From: Desmodesmus armatus
Taxonomy: Eukaryota; Chlorophyta; Chlorophyceae; Sphaeropleales; Scenedesmaceae
DNA length: 64,000 nucleotides
Assembly: GCA_007449985.2 (NCBI GenBank)
Contig: VIIQ02000141.1
Coordinates: 62,001-126,000, forward strand
Reading direction: 5' to 3'
This document shows positions 1 to 12,284 of the stretch, one piece after another; the first letter of the stretch is position 1; every line of letters starts with the position of its first letter. The position numbers and the translations under genes are program-made. The notes below the pieces were generated by a model, which searched no databases, was not told the origin of the DNA, and saw only the letters and a list, made by a program, of their open reading frames with translations.

Positions 1-257
1 TCAGCTTGTGTATGAATGGGGGCCAGGATAGAAGGAAGGCAAGTTTGAGGAGAGAGGATTGGGGTTGCGGCAAGGGTGGGGTGGCCGCGTCATTTGAAAT
101 TCAGGGCAGCACGGGCTTGACATGCATGCCTGTCACACTTCCTGTGCAAGTCAGGACGTATCACGTTCAACCAAGGAGGGAAAGGTTGCAGCTGTTGCTA
201 CTGGCTTGTTCCGACCCTGCCACAACTTGCTCCCACTTCTTGCTACTCCTCCTCCTG

Positions 258-954
258 TGTTGCAGCTCCCCTTGCACACCGCGCAGAGCTGATGCACCGC
301 GGTGTTGTCCTCCCTGCTGCCTGTGCTGAGCAGCCACTACCTGCCACACACCTAGTTAAATTTTGGCAGATCGACAAGCCATGGCGCCATTGAACCAGCA
401 ACTGGTGTCACAAAAGCTGCCCTTGCATGCCGTTGGAGGGTTTTGTGAACCGACCGTCACCGTTGATGGCTGGTTCATCAAACTCTCCAGCAGCAAGGAG
501 GGAGCAGTTTCAGGGCACCAGTCTGCTTGGGTGCTTAGTGGCATGGCGAGTGAATCTGCCCGCCTGCTAGCTGTGTTGAGCAGCCACTACCTGCCACACA
601 CCTTAACCCAACCGGTGCCGCATGTTGCTGCCGCCGGCGCCATTGCTTGCTGTCCTCCTTTTCTTGCAGTTCCCCTCGCGCACTGCGCAGGACTGGTGCA
701 CCGTGGTGTTGTCTTCGCTGCTGTCCGTGCTGAGCAGCCACTACCTGCCGCACTCCTTGTTCTCAACCACTGCCGCATCTTGCTGCCACCACTGCTTGCT
801 GCCCCCCTTTCTTGCAGTTTCTCTCGCGCACCGCGTAGGACAGGTGTTGTCCTCCCTGCTGTCTGTGGTGAGCAGCCACTACCTACCCCGCACCTTGTCC
901 CAACCGCTGCCGCATGTTGCTGCCGCCACTGCTTGCTGTCTACCTTTCTTGCAG
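258..954 (+). repeat. Decayed tandem copies of a PA200 exon start with its splice acceptor
   Basis: A block of about 140 bp occurs repeatedly. It has a CTTGCAG acceptor, then sequence encoding a version of SRTAQDWCTVVLSSLL and SVLSSHYLP. Acceptors lie at about 259-265, 663-669, 811-817 and 948-954. A headless tail copy lies at about 565-662. Only the last copy, at 955, reads through to the exon end at 1127. The copy at 818 has a frame-breaking change (GCGTAGG where the others have GCGCAGG). I read these as exon-plus-intron-edge duplications inside the gene. Confidence 0.7.
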
Positions 955-3900
955 TTCCCCTCGCGCACCGCGCAGGACTGGTGCACAGTGGTGTTGTCTT
1001 CGCTGCTGTCCGTGCTGAGCGGCCACTACCTGCCACACACCTCTTGGACCAGCAGTGGGGGTCTGCTGCTGCCCAACGGTCTGCAGCTGTTCATTGACCG
1101 TAAGGGGGTGGGCTGGACACCACCAACGTGAGTGAGGATCTCTGGGGCCCGGGGGTGGGGGGTGGGGTGGGGGGGGGATAAGGGGGTGGGAAAGGAGTTG
1201 AAGGCTGTGGGGGGTGGGTTGCATTGTTGACAGCTCAACCGCAAGGGGGTGGGATGGACCCCGCCAATGTGAGTGCCCTGAAGGATCATCTAGGTTGGGA
1301 CCCCGGGGGGGAGGGGGGGGGGGGGGGCTGCTGGTGCCCAGTGGCATACAGCTGTTCATTGACCGCAAGGGTGTAGGCTGGACACCACCAACGTGAGTGA
1401 GGATTTCTGGCCACGGTTGGGGGGGGGTGAACAAGGGGCAGGATGGTTTGAAGGCTTGTGAGGCAGAGGTTGTAGGGCTTGCAGCTGTTCATTGAGCGCA
1501 AGGGGCTGTGGGCCGGACACTACTAACGTGAGTGTCTAAGGATCATCACTGTTACTCCACCCCCCCCCCCCCTGTTTGCTGTCATGCTCCTGCAGGTGGG
1601 CCCAGCCCAGCAAGGACCACATTGCCATTGCTGCCCGTCTGGCAGACAAGTACCTGGAGCAGGCAGCAGTACAGCTCACACAGCTCTGCAGCAGCAGCAG
1701 CAGCAGCAGCGACACCACAGCAGCAGCAGCAGCAGCAGAGTCCTCAACAGCAGCAGCAGCAGGGTCAGACCCCCTTGTGTTCAAGACCCGTGTGCGGGCC
1801 CTACTAGGTACCATGGCGGCAACAGTGATCGGCCTCATGTCACGGCTTCGGGACTTTGACGGATTCGTGTCGGAATCAGACAACAACAGCAGCAGCAGCA
1901 GCAGTAGTGGTTGGCCGCAGCTGCAGGTTGTTGGTGGCGTAGTTGGTGGTCAGCAGGTTGGGTCGCCTGGAGTGCGGGACAGGGCTGCGGCTGCGCTGGC
2001 TGGTGCTATGAGGCGGCTGAGGGGGGGAGGAGACAGGGAGCTGCTGGAGCAGGTGAGGGGGGGGGGTGAAAGGAGTGGTGGCAGGGGGGGGGGGGGGGGC
2101 TGGAAATTGCAAGACAGGCAGAAAAGAATATGTGTGCCACTATTGTGGCATTAGTCATGATATTTAGGATCCTTTGGCTCTTTGTATCACTCTCTTACCA
2201 CAGTCTAATCTGGCACTCAAGATTCTATGGCTGCTGCCTGCTGCTCCCCCCTCCCATGTTGCAGGCCTGTGCCGCCTCCTTGCTGCTGATGTGCCCCGGC
2301 ATGCTTGAGGCCGCCCTAGGGGGCCAGGGCAGGCAGGGGGGCAAGGACGACGGCGCTATTATTGATGAACCAGCAGCAGCCACAGCATTCCTGCTTGCAT
2401 ACGGCAGCTACACCGGAAGCAATGCTGATGAGGACAGCAGCAGCAGCAAGCAGATCGACGGTAGTGGGTTCATAACCGCCTTCTGCAAGGCTGAACAGCA
2501 GTCACTCGACGGTGAAGCAGCGTTCGTCGCTGCTGCTGGTGCTGCCGCCGCAGCCGCCGGCGGCAGCAGTGGCAGCAATGCGCCAGCCGCCGCCGCAGCA
2601 GCAGCAGCCGCCAAGGCACCGGGAAGCTTTTGTAGTGAGTGGCGGTGGCGGCGCCGCACCTCCCCCCTCGCTGTCATCGACAGGCTGAGACGTATGCTGC
2701 TGTGGCGGTCAGCACAGGCTGCTTCCCGTGCTGCTCCTGCTGCTGCTGCTGTTGTGACTCCTGCAGAAGCCGCCGAGGGGTCTGTCCTTACCCCCGTGGG
2801 ATGTGTGAGGCTACAGCAGCTGCCTGGGAGTTATGTGGGTCTGTTTGTTCAGCTGGTGGGGTTGTCTATGATGCCGAATGCAGGGGTGAGGGCGAGTGCA
2901 CAGCCCACACTGCTGCACTGCATGAAGCGGTTTCCTTGCTTGGTGGAACTAGTGCTGCCGGATTTACTGGCAGCACTGGCAGGTGTACCTGGCCCCCTGG
3001 GGGTGGGGGTGGGGGTGCCAGTGCTGGGGGTAGTGGTAGTGGAGCAGTAGGGGTGGAGGCAGCAGCAGGGGGGATGGAGGTTGATGGGGGTGGTGGGCCG
3101 CAGCAGGAGCAGCAGGAGTGGGTGGTGCCTGAGAAGGAGTGGGTGGAGGGGTTCTATAGGCAGACATTGTATGAGGCAATGCAGAAGCAGACAGCAGCAC
3201 CAGCAGCAGCAGCAGCGCAGGATGGGGCAGCCGCCGGTGCGGCCGCTGCTGCTGCTGCTGCTATCAAGCAAGCTATGGCCGCAGCCGCAGCTGCAGGAGG
3301 GGGTGCGGGTGGTGAGCAAGCGAAGGCTGCTGCGGCTGCAGCAGCAGCAGCTGCTGCCACTGCTGCCGCGAAAGCAGCGGCTGCTGACGGTGGCAGCAGT
3401 GCGGCAGCAGCAGGCGGCAGCAGTGGCAGCGTTGCAAAGGAGTCAGAGAATGATGGGCGCGTGTCTGGGGCATGCAAGTGCTGGTGAACAGCTTGGATGT
3501 GTGGCGTGTTGTGTTCCGTGAGCCGCTGCCGTTTGAGGGTTTTGTGTATGCCCTGATGGCCAGCCGCTGCCACAGCAGCGTTGCCTGCCTGAGGCACCTG
3601 CAGCTTATGACTATGCAGGTGAGAGAAAGGGGGGGGGTGAGGTGGGGAGAGGGGGCGTGCAAATGGAGGGGGAGGGTTAGGGAAGGAGGGTGTGGGTGGG
3701 ATGTGCAGATAGCTGGAAGGAGAGCTCAACACTTCTCCGACGAGGTGTGTGCAGGCCGTGTAGCATGCCTGGGTGCTGCTGCCAACACAAGTGTGACCTT
3801 TGCCCCATTGAAAGACCTTTAACCTGTAATAGCATTTTGGTCTGTGTGGTGTCGTGTGCTGCAGGTGATGTCTCGCTTCAAGCTGCCGCCCCTGTTGGAC

Positions 3901-5779
3901 CTTGAGGGGCCCCACTACAGGCAGATACAATCATCACTCATGGCCATGGCTGAACCAAGTGAGTAATTGTAGTGACGGTGGCATCCGCTACGCTGTCAAT
4001 AGTTGAAAGATTTCAGCATCTTGTCGGGGTGGCTGTACCATCATCCCAGCTATTGCATGTGGCGGTCATGGCATACAGTTGCTTCTTCACCGTTCCCCTC
4101 CCCCCCCTCCTTTCCTACTCACTGCCATGCAGCACAGCTGCCTTCCACCCATATCTAACCTTGATGCCGCTGATTCCCCCCCCCCCCCCCCCCCCCCCCC
4201 CCCGCAGGTCCGCGTGTCCCCTGGCGCTACGCAGTGCTGTCCAACATGCTGCTAGCCCTCAGCAGCCCCCCTGCCTCTGCCAGTACTGCCCAGCCTCTGG
4301 TGTCCCACTACCTATCCCTCCTGCACAGCGACATGCTGCTGCTGAGGCAGCTAGGGGGTGCGGGGCTGTGGCTCAGCCTTGCTCACACAGCACGGCAGCG
4401 ACGCAAGGCGCTAACTGGCGGCAGCAGCAGGAGTAGCAAGAGTGAGGGTGGGGAGAAGGAACTGGCGAGTGCTGCTGTGCTGCAGCAACTGAAAGAGGTG
4501 AGGGTGGAGGAGGGAGAGGGATGGGCTCGGTTTTTGGATGGGAGAAAGGTGGTGTTTCGTTGGGGGGTTGATGTGAGCATCTGCAAGTCACTTGCTGCTA
4601 GATAGGTTGAAACACACAACAGCAGTTATGGGCAAAAGGCCTGTGCTTTCGTGTAAGTGGAGCGTACCGCTGCGGAGTGTCATGGTCCTTTTCTAATTGG
4701 GCTCGCTCCGCCCTTGCACACTCTGTTTGCAGTGCAGCTGCTTCACCACAGCTGCAGCGCTTTGTCTCCTTCACAGAATATATATTCAATCCCACACAGT
4801 CAACTTGCATGATGTGGTGCCTAAGCTTCCGTCCTATTCAGCCGCACTCCTTTCCTGCCTGCCCCTCTGCCGGCGTCCTTAGACCGTCATATCTATGAGA
4901 GTTGATATGTGATTTGTGCATTTCCACCCTCCCAGGCCCTGTGTGTCCCTGACACCGGTGAGACCCTTGTGAAGATGTTGGTGCTGGACCACACCCAACT
5001 GGATGCGTCAGATGCCAAGGGGCGAGGAGGGGGTGGTGCTGCCAGCCTGCTGAGTGGGCTGCTGGGCATGAGCGCAGAGGAGATGATCGCAGCAGCGGTG
5101 GCAGGGACGGTGGAAAGGTGAGGGAAGGGGGGCTGGCAGGGAGGGGGGGGGGGAGGGGTGGTCAGCAGAAGACATACTTCTTGGTTATCTATGATCACCA
5201 TTAATAAGATATGCTTACTAACAAAGCCGTTGTAGTCTGACAGTCCCCTTTGGTGCCATCTCGCGTCCTTGTCCACACTCCTTGCGTCCCGCTCACAGAT
5301 TCCGCCTGCTGTCTGCTGTGCTGTGCTGTCCCCCCTCCCTCCCTACCCCCCCCCCCCCCCCCACACACACACACAGGCACGACCGCTGGCCTGTCGACAG
5401 TGGTCAACCCGAGGCCGTCTCTGAAGGCACCTTTGTCACAGGCCACGCCGCCTCACAAACCTCATCGCAGCCCTATGCCCCGTGGAGGTCCTAGCAGCCC
5501 TCCGGGGCCCCATTACATCACGCCTAGCCAAGTTCAGCCAGCCCAGTGGGCCCCAGGAGAAGGCAGAGTTGGCTACAGTGGTGGAGGTGGTTGCAGGGCT
5601 GCTGGCGGCGGCTGCGCCGGCGGCGGCTGCGGCGGCTGGCAGCGCAGCCGCCGGCGGCTGGGTGTGGGAGGTGTTGAGGGAGGGGTTGGCGGGCAGTACA
5701 TTGGAGATGGCGGGGGCGTGGGGTGCTGCGCTGTGGTATGGTTTGGATCATCTGCTAGAGCTGCATGTGGCTAAAACCT

Positions 5780-5810
<31 letters not shown>

Positions 5811-5943
5811 GGGCATGGATGTTGATGACGCCACGTTGATTGAGGCATCAGCAGCAGGAGCTGGGGCATCGCCCGTGCTCACAACCTTGCAGCAGCTCTT
5901 ACAAGTGGTGATGGAGACAGTGCCCAGCGGTACTACTGCTCGC

Positions 5944-5978
<35 letters not shown>

Positions 5979-8634
5979 CCCAGAGGGTCTGGGTGGGCAG
6001 GGATTGGTGGCACCAGCAGCAGCAGCAACCAGCACAGGGGACCAGAAGCGCCTGCGGTACATATCTGCCTGCCTGTGCCCCATACGCAGCCTCGGTACCT
6101 TCGATGCCGGCATTTGGGCACAGCAGCAGCAGCCGCCGGCGGCTGCGGCAGCAGTGGCGGCTCTGGGTGACGGCAGCAGTGGCAGCAATGGCAGCAGCAG
6201 TCATTGGGTGGAACCGGTGGCACCCAAGGTTGTGCGAGTTTTCCTGGCTCATGTTATGCAGGAGGTGGCAGCAATGGTTGATCAGGAGCAGCCAGCAGCA
6301 ATCCGGGAGCAGCTGGGGTCACTCCTTGCTGAGACTGCTGCACAGTTCTCTGTCCCAGCACCGATACAGGGTGCGGCTGGCATTGCTGCTGGTGCTGCTG
6401 CTGGCGGCAGCAGTGGGTGCAGCAGCCCGGCTGATGTGGACTTAGGCCCAGCAGCTGCAGCAGCAGCGGGAGGCAGTGGCAGTGCTGCTGCTGTACTGCT
6501 GTTGGACAGTAGTATAGAGGGTCTCAAGGCGCAGGCTCGGCAGTTGCTGACTAAGGTTGTTGACAACTTCCTTACTCATGCGGCATTGCTGGAAGGGCTG
6601 AAGAACAGTGGAGCAGCGGCAGCAGCGGCGGCGGCTGGTGGCAGCAATGGCGGCTCTGCGGCAGCAGCGCGTGGCAGCGATGGCGGCAGCAGTGAGGACA
6701 TAATCATGGTAGAGGCACCGGCAGCGACGGCTGCCGGCAGCGGCAGCAGCAGCCCGGGCCCTCGCACCTCTTCTACCAGCGGCCTCATGTCCTCGGCAGG
6801 ATTTGAAGGCATGACCTCTTTGTCAGCGTCCCTGGGCCCCTGTGCGATTGGGCTGCAGCTGCTGCATGCGGCTCATGTGACCGGGGAGTCTGCTTCTCTG
6901 CGGCCGCTGCTGGTGCAGCTGCTGCCTGGGGTGCTGCAGCTTCAGGAGCTGTCAGGGCCTGGGCTGCAGCAGCTGGTGGGGGAGGCCAAGGCCGGGTTTG
7001 TGCAGGTGTGTTGGTTGATCCCTGGGGAGTGTGATCGGGTGTGTGACTGTGTGATGACGAGTGCTGTTGCCTTTGGCGCCATGCACATGCTGGAGGGTGG
7101 AGCCGTGTTGTTGTTGACCGATGCAAGGTGGAAGTATCTTGCGGTGTTGGTTCAAAACGGTTTGTGGACAGACTGTCCGCGTGCCTGCCTTACTGTATGT
7201 CTGACTGCGTGTCTGTCTGTGATTTGCAGTACAAATACCTGCCTTTGAGTGAGAGGGAGGTTGCCCCTGTGGCGTCGTGTGTGCTGGCTGCTGGCGGCAG
7301 TGAGAGCTGGAGCACCCGTGCGGCTGGCATGGTGTACCTGCAGATCTTCTGGTTCAGGCACTGCTACCTGCTGGACCAAACAGCACTACAGCAGCTGCAG
7401 GTGGGGGGGGGGAGAGATGGTGGGGTTGTTTTCTGTGGGTGTGGTTGCGAAGTGGGTTAGTCTGTGTTTTGGGGGCCAGGTCAGCCAGCGCTGCAGCAGC
7501 TGCAGGTGGGGGGGGGGGGAATTGGGGGTGTGTTTGGGTGATGCGAGCTGGCGTGGGTGGGTGGGTAGCTTGACAGGTACACTGGTACCCGCAACAGGTG
7601 CGTTTTGCTTGTACCACTTGACGTCTGTTTCAGACAGCACACGCGTAGCCTAGCATATCACGTGTTTGCCCACTTGCTGTGTGCCTGCCGTGCTATGCCC
7701 TGCCCCACCCTGCTGCTGCAGTCCTTTGTAGTGTCAAGGCTGCAGGACCCCAAGGTTGAGGTGCGATCCCTCGCCACAGCCACACTCAGTGGTATCATCA
7801 AGTCACTGCCACCCACTGACAACGAAGCCCTACGCACCAGCTTCATCACAGCAGTACCCCGCCTCTTCTCGTCCTCTGGACAGGACGGTGCAAAGGCTGG
7901 CCGCAAACGCAGCGCAGCAGCTGCCGCAGCTGCCGCCGCCCCAGCTTCTGCTGCTGGGGGGGTGTCGGCATCCTCACGGGGGATGCCTGTAGTGGCAGCA
8001 GCAGCGGCGGCTGGTGGCAGCAGTGGCGGCAGCGGGCAGCCGCCGCTGCCGCAGCAGGGTGCTGGGTTCTTGATTGAGGCGCAGGCGGTGGTTCAGGGGC
8101 TGAAGGCGTTTGTGCTCAGTGCGCCTTATGATGTGCCTGGCTGGATGCCTCAAGTGCTGATGGCTCTTGTGACAGCAGCCAACAGCAGGAACCCACTGGT
8201 AAGTGTTTGTGTGCTATGTGCTGACTCTCGTCAGTTGCTAAGTATTGCGTATGTTGTGGGGCCAGTGAGAGACTGACGGGGCCTGTTGATGTGTGGCCGG
8301 TGCGGCAGGCCTGCACTTCAGGTTGGTGCTCTGCACATGTGGGCTGCAGCTTGAACAGTAGACACCAAACAACTAGATGAGCACTGCAGTGCTGGCTGCA
8401 CCGACCCTGGCGACTACGTCCGACTTCAAGTCTTGTTCTGAGGTCCGCACTGCTGTGTTTGTGCTGCTGCTGTTGCTGCTGCTGGTTCAGGTTCGTCGTG
8501 ATGCCAGCAAGGCGCTGAGTGAGTTCAAGCGCACCCATGAGGAGGATGCCATTGAGTCCCTGAAGCAGATGCTGGGTGAGGAGCAGTGGGAGGCACTCAC
8601 TCAGGTCACCAGCAGCGCATCATACTTTGTGTGA
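955..8634 (+). CDS. PSME4: Proteasome activator PA200/BLM10 (PSME4), 5'-partial
   Basis: HEAT-repeat proteasome activator that caps the 20S core in the nucleus and cytosol. Ten exons join in phase: 955-1127, 1596-2052, 2265-3618, 3865-3958, 4208-4497, 4936-5117, 5377-7005, 7230-7400, 7722-8198, 8491-8634. Together they give about 1,650 residues; the family is usually 1,800 or more, so the N-terminus lies before the window. Recognition rests on the C-terminal third: the segment VLSAPYDVPGWMPQVLM, the preceding EVRSLATATLSG, and the end SEFKRTHEED...SASYFV align in order with animal and plant PA200. Long Ala, Ser and Gly runs interrupt the helices. The exon 2265-3618 changes frame near 3000 and 3465, and the exon at 5377 near 5440. 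Each change fits one missing base, or a very short unrecognised intron. Family identity is confident; exact exon borders are less so. Confidence 0.85.
1080..1535 (+). repeat. Four tandem copies of a PA200 exon end with its splice donor
   Basis: The coding end LFIDRKGVGWTPPT followed by GTGAGTG is present four times, with donors at 1128, 1269, 1393 and 1528. Copies are 124-141 bp apart and separated by G-rich sequence. The first continues in frame from the exon at 955; the phase-2 donor at 1128 joins the acceptor at 1595/1596 correctly. The other copies may be dead duplicates or alternative donors. Confidence 0.7.
7389..7518 (+). repeat. Duplicated exon end plus donor in PA200
   Basis: The exon end CAGCAGCTGCAG with donor GTGGGGGGG at 7389-7412 recurs at about 7494-7518, roughly 105 bp downstream within the intron. 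Only the first donor (7401) is in phase with the next exon at 7722. Confidence 0.5.
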
Positions 8635-9296
8635 GGCAGCCATCACACATTGCATGAGGCCGCAGAGTACTTGTAGACACAGGGAGTGCAGCCAGCCAAT
8701 GCCTCAACCATATGTTTGTGTGAGGGTGGCTGTGCGCTTTGTGTGACCAGGGCCTGAGGCAGGATGGGGTTTAGGGTTCCCGTACCCTCAAACCCTATGA
8801 CATGTGTGAGGGTCAGGGGTGACAGCGCACCCTGCAATGCTTGTGTGAGCCTGAAGAGGTGACATGTAGCAGCTGCGATTACATGCAGCACGTCTGCGTG
8901 AAGATGCAGCAGATGGGTGACACTTGCTCATGTTCACTCTGCATCATGCTCAAATTGTGAGTCAGCAGGCTTGTGTTGTTTTACCACCCAGCAGATGGCT
9001 GCATTCCGGGTGCAACTGGTCGCGCGCAGCAGACTGGTGGAGTGACCGCTTGAGTGAGCTAGTCATCATCATGTGGTCAGCAGCAGTAGCAGCTGTGACA
9101 GGGTATTTCGTCAGCTGTGAGGTTGTCATGTTGTGTGTTGGTGTACTGGTGTCCAAAATGTTTTGATGTGTGTCACATGCACACCTGTGGCTTTCGCAGT
9201 GTCATGCCTCTTGGTTCGCTGGTATAGCAGATTGATTGCGTCAGTTGTAGGCTGCATGCATGTTTTCATACACATGCAGCTGTCATGGCTGCAATT

Positions 9297-9301
9297 TGTA
9301 A
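9297..9301 (+). terminator. Candidate TGTAA polyadenylation signal for PA200
   Basis: This is the first TGTAA, the usual chlorophyte poly(A) signal, downstream of the PA200 stop at 8634. It would give a 3' UTR of about 670 nt. No transcript evidence is available from sequence alone. Confidence 0.3.
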
Positions 9302-11220
9302 GTTCACTGTGGCTACCTCAAAGCGGTGTGCAGGAGTACGAGACAGCATGTTTGCTGCCCATCTGGTATGCAGGGTTGTTTCATTGTGAAGTAAGCACAT
9401 CACATGCTGCCCACTTGCATGAACCGCCCAATCTGCTTGGGTGAGTGCTGCGATCAGTCATCCAAAAACACCTACATCCAAAAGGGCCACTGGAAATAAA
9501 CTGTGGCCCAAGTTGACTCGCTTAGGAGGTGATGCATTCGACTACAACAGCACCTGGCAAGCCCAAACCTGCTAGATGCAGGCAACACAGACTAATGGAC
9601 ACATGAGATGCGCAAGAATGGTTGCTGCATGACATGCGCTGTGTGGACTGCAGGGGGTGGGGGACTCAAAGTTTGCTGAGAGATTCCACGCACTGCATGC
9701 TGGCTGGGAGCTTTATGACGGCATGCATCTCCACCACGCACATCGGAATTTTCTTGAGCTCTGAAGCAGCCGTCTGATGCCCACTGACTTAAGTGTCTGA
9801 TTCAGCCAACGTTTCGGTCTATACTGACCGGCTACTGAATCAGACGCGCGCTGAACCGCGCGGTTGTTTTAGAGCGCGCCGAAGCTGTTCGGCTGATCAG
9901 CAGTAAGTGAATTTCATTCCCATTGTTTCAGTATTGATTGAACTGTTGGCTGAAACAGTAGTCAGCATGCATTTCAGCAGTAGTGCTCCCAGTCAAATGC
10001 CAGTTACTCGCACGGCAGTCAGCAACTACTGGCGGCGTGACCAGCAGGCAACCACAGTATGCAATCACAGTATGCAAGGATGCATCCATAAGGCTGACTA
10101 TGCTCAAACTTGCTTAATTGCAGCCAAAGCACTCAGCTGCCAAATGGCGGTACCAAACCACGACTGTCATTGTGGTTTGGTACACGAAGCCCGCAACTGC
10201 TGAACTGCTGTGCTGCTGTGGTTGTTAAGCTGACCTCATGCAGTACGGATACCAGCCCATGCAGCTGTCTGTAGATAAAACCTGACTCACAAAGAGGCTG
10301 TAGTGTGCAGGGTGGCACCAAACACGGCAACACACAAACAACTGCTGTCTGCAGACGATGCTGGAACGACAGAAGGCAGCCACTAGCTGCAACACATCAC
10401 AACCAGGACTGTCTGCACAACAGCCTATGCCGCAGCGCCAAAACACAACAACGGCCTGAGCTGTGGCTTGAGGTGGCCCTTGCCCCCTGGCTGCAGCAAT
10501 GTGCTCGAGTGCTGGTTGAAAGCAGGAAGAAACTAGGGACGGCTTCATCTGGCCCTGCACATGCTGGGCCGGCCGTTCTGCTGCCGACAAGCCTACCACC
10601 TGCATCACCACCGCCACCCGCTGCATACGGGCCCTGGTGCTGGCCACTGCTGACACCGACCTTGCAGTGTGCAGGGGGGGGGGTGTGCTCGCCAGGCATG
10701 CGCCAAAGAATGCAAGGGATGGCTGCCTACTGCAAGATAGGCAAGCCAGTACTGACAAACCGCACGGCCGAGGCGCAGGCTACCAAACCATACTGGTATG
10801 GTACTGCCACTGCTTCAACACCCTCAGCTTGCGCGCCACCTCCCTGCCGAGCAGTCTCTTGTGCTGGCGCTGTATGTCACTCGACTAGTGGAAGTGTGCC
10901 ACATTGAAGGCCACGCTGGGGCACTCGTACAGCTGCACCTGCAGCTGGCAGGCTGCGCCTTGATGGTGGGTACTTCGTGGTCAAGGCAGACGTCCCTGGC
11001 CTTGTTGAGGAAGTGCTTGATGGGCTGGGTGGCTGGTTGGGGGGGGGGATGCAGTGTAGCAGACATCAGGAACATCAGGTCATGACATGCAGCAGTCACC
11101 TGTTGCAACTCAACAAGCGTGCATGCCAATGAGTACCCGCATGCGATGACTAACTAAGATGGTATCATCTGGGTTGTGGCTGCTATAGACGGGTTTAATA
11201 GGAAGCAACTGTACTCATGC

Positions 11221-11268
11221 TGCTGTCCCAACTGTCACTGCTGGTGCTGTCCCAACTGTCACTGCTGG
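11221..11268. repeat. Tandem duplication, 2 x 24 bp
   Basis: The unit starting TGCTGTCCCAACTGTCACTG is present twice in exact head-to-tail order. Confidence 0.8.
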
Positions 11269-12191
11269 TGCTGAGAAGCCAAGCATGTGCTGCACAGGGT
11301 CAGTGCACATCATAGTTAACACCGTGTTTCTGTCACAAGCCTGCCTACGGCCAACAGCAGTCTCACCTTCACCAGGATATATGTCCTCAGAAGGCCAACA
11401 CCAGTACTGGTCGCAAAAAGTCAGTCCCCGAAGCTCCCAGATCGCCTGCCTTCACCAGCATAAGGCATAGCATATGCCCCTATTCTTGGTGGGAGGCATG
11501 TGCCGTGAGCTGCTGTCTCAAACAGCTGCTGTGCAGCAGATCTTGCACAAGATCTGTTGGCCATACGTGCACTGCATCGATTCATCGCTACGACCACTGC
11601 CACACAAGAGTTCATAATGCACCTGCTTTCAACAGAAGTCTTCCAGCTGAGGTGAATGAGCTGTTTCTTTCAAAAAACACGTGACAGTTAGCATATGCTT
11701 CACCACTCCAGCATGTTGTTCGGCCCTGCTGTAGAGCGTTATCATTCCCCACTTGGCTACCACTCGTCTTTCAAACACTCACGCATGCGGGACAGTCAGT
11801 GAGGCCTTGAGACAACGTTATCACTCTCGTCCTTGTTGGGTGCGCGGATGATGGGGCTTTCAACGAAGAACGCTGTACATACATGTACGTGCTCTTCCTG
11901 CTTGTGTATTGGAAGGTATCGAAAGCTACAGGCGTGCCTTCACATATGTACAAGTTGTCCACAGTAGATCCACACAACGGCAATTGCTGCGCCTCGCTCA
12001 AGGGCTTGGCGAGGTGATCAGCTATGCAGAAGAATCGTAACACCACAAACGTACGACCGATAGTATCCGTTAGGGTTATGCCGTTGCCTGGTTGATCAGT
12101 GCGTTCAGCATGAACATCGCAACGCAACCGAACCATTGAAAGCAAGTCAGGGTGCTCAGCCAGACTGTTCAGACTTCTACTGAGTCTGTTA

Positions 12192-12284
12192 CTGAATCAG
12201 TCACTGGGCCATCAGTAGCGTCAGACGGGGTCAGTCACCCTGACACAACCTACTGACTGGCTGATGGCCCAGTTGCTGATTCAG
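12192..12284. repeat. Inverted repeat, 24-bp arms
   Basis: The arm 12192-12215 (CTGAATCAG then ACTGGGCCATCAG) is the reverse complement of 12261-12284 at 22 of 24 positions, around a 45-bp loop. A smaller hairpin with the same CTGATTCAG/CTGAATCA motif lies at about 9793-9842. The two may bracket a degraded element, but I found no transposase. Confidence 0.6.

Noticed and set aside
363..1097. 244-codon open frame at the window start
   Set aside because: It runs across several decayed exon copies, their acceptors and intervening intron sequence, in a frame that does not match the PA200 exon at 955.
3154..3930. 258-codon minus-strand frame opposite PA200
   Set aside because: Shadow of GCA/GCC repeats; it contains antisense poly-Ala and antisense of the identified exon.
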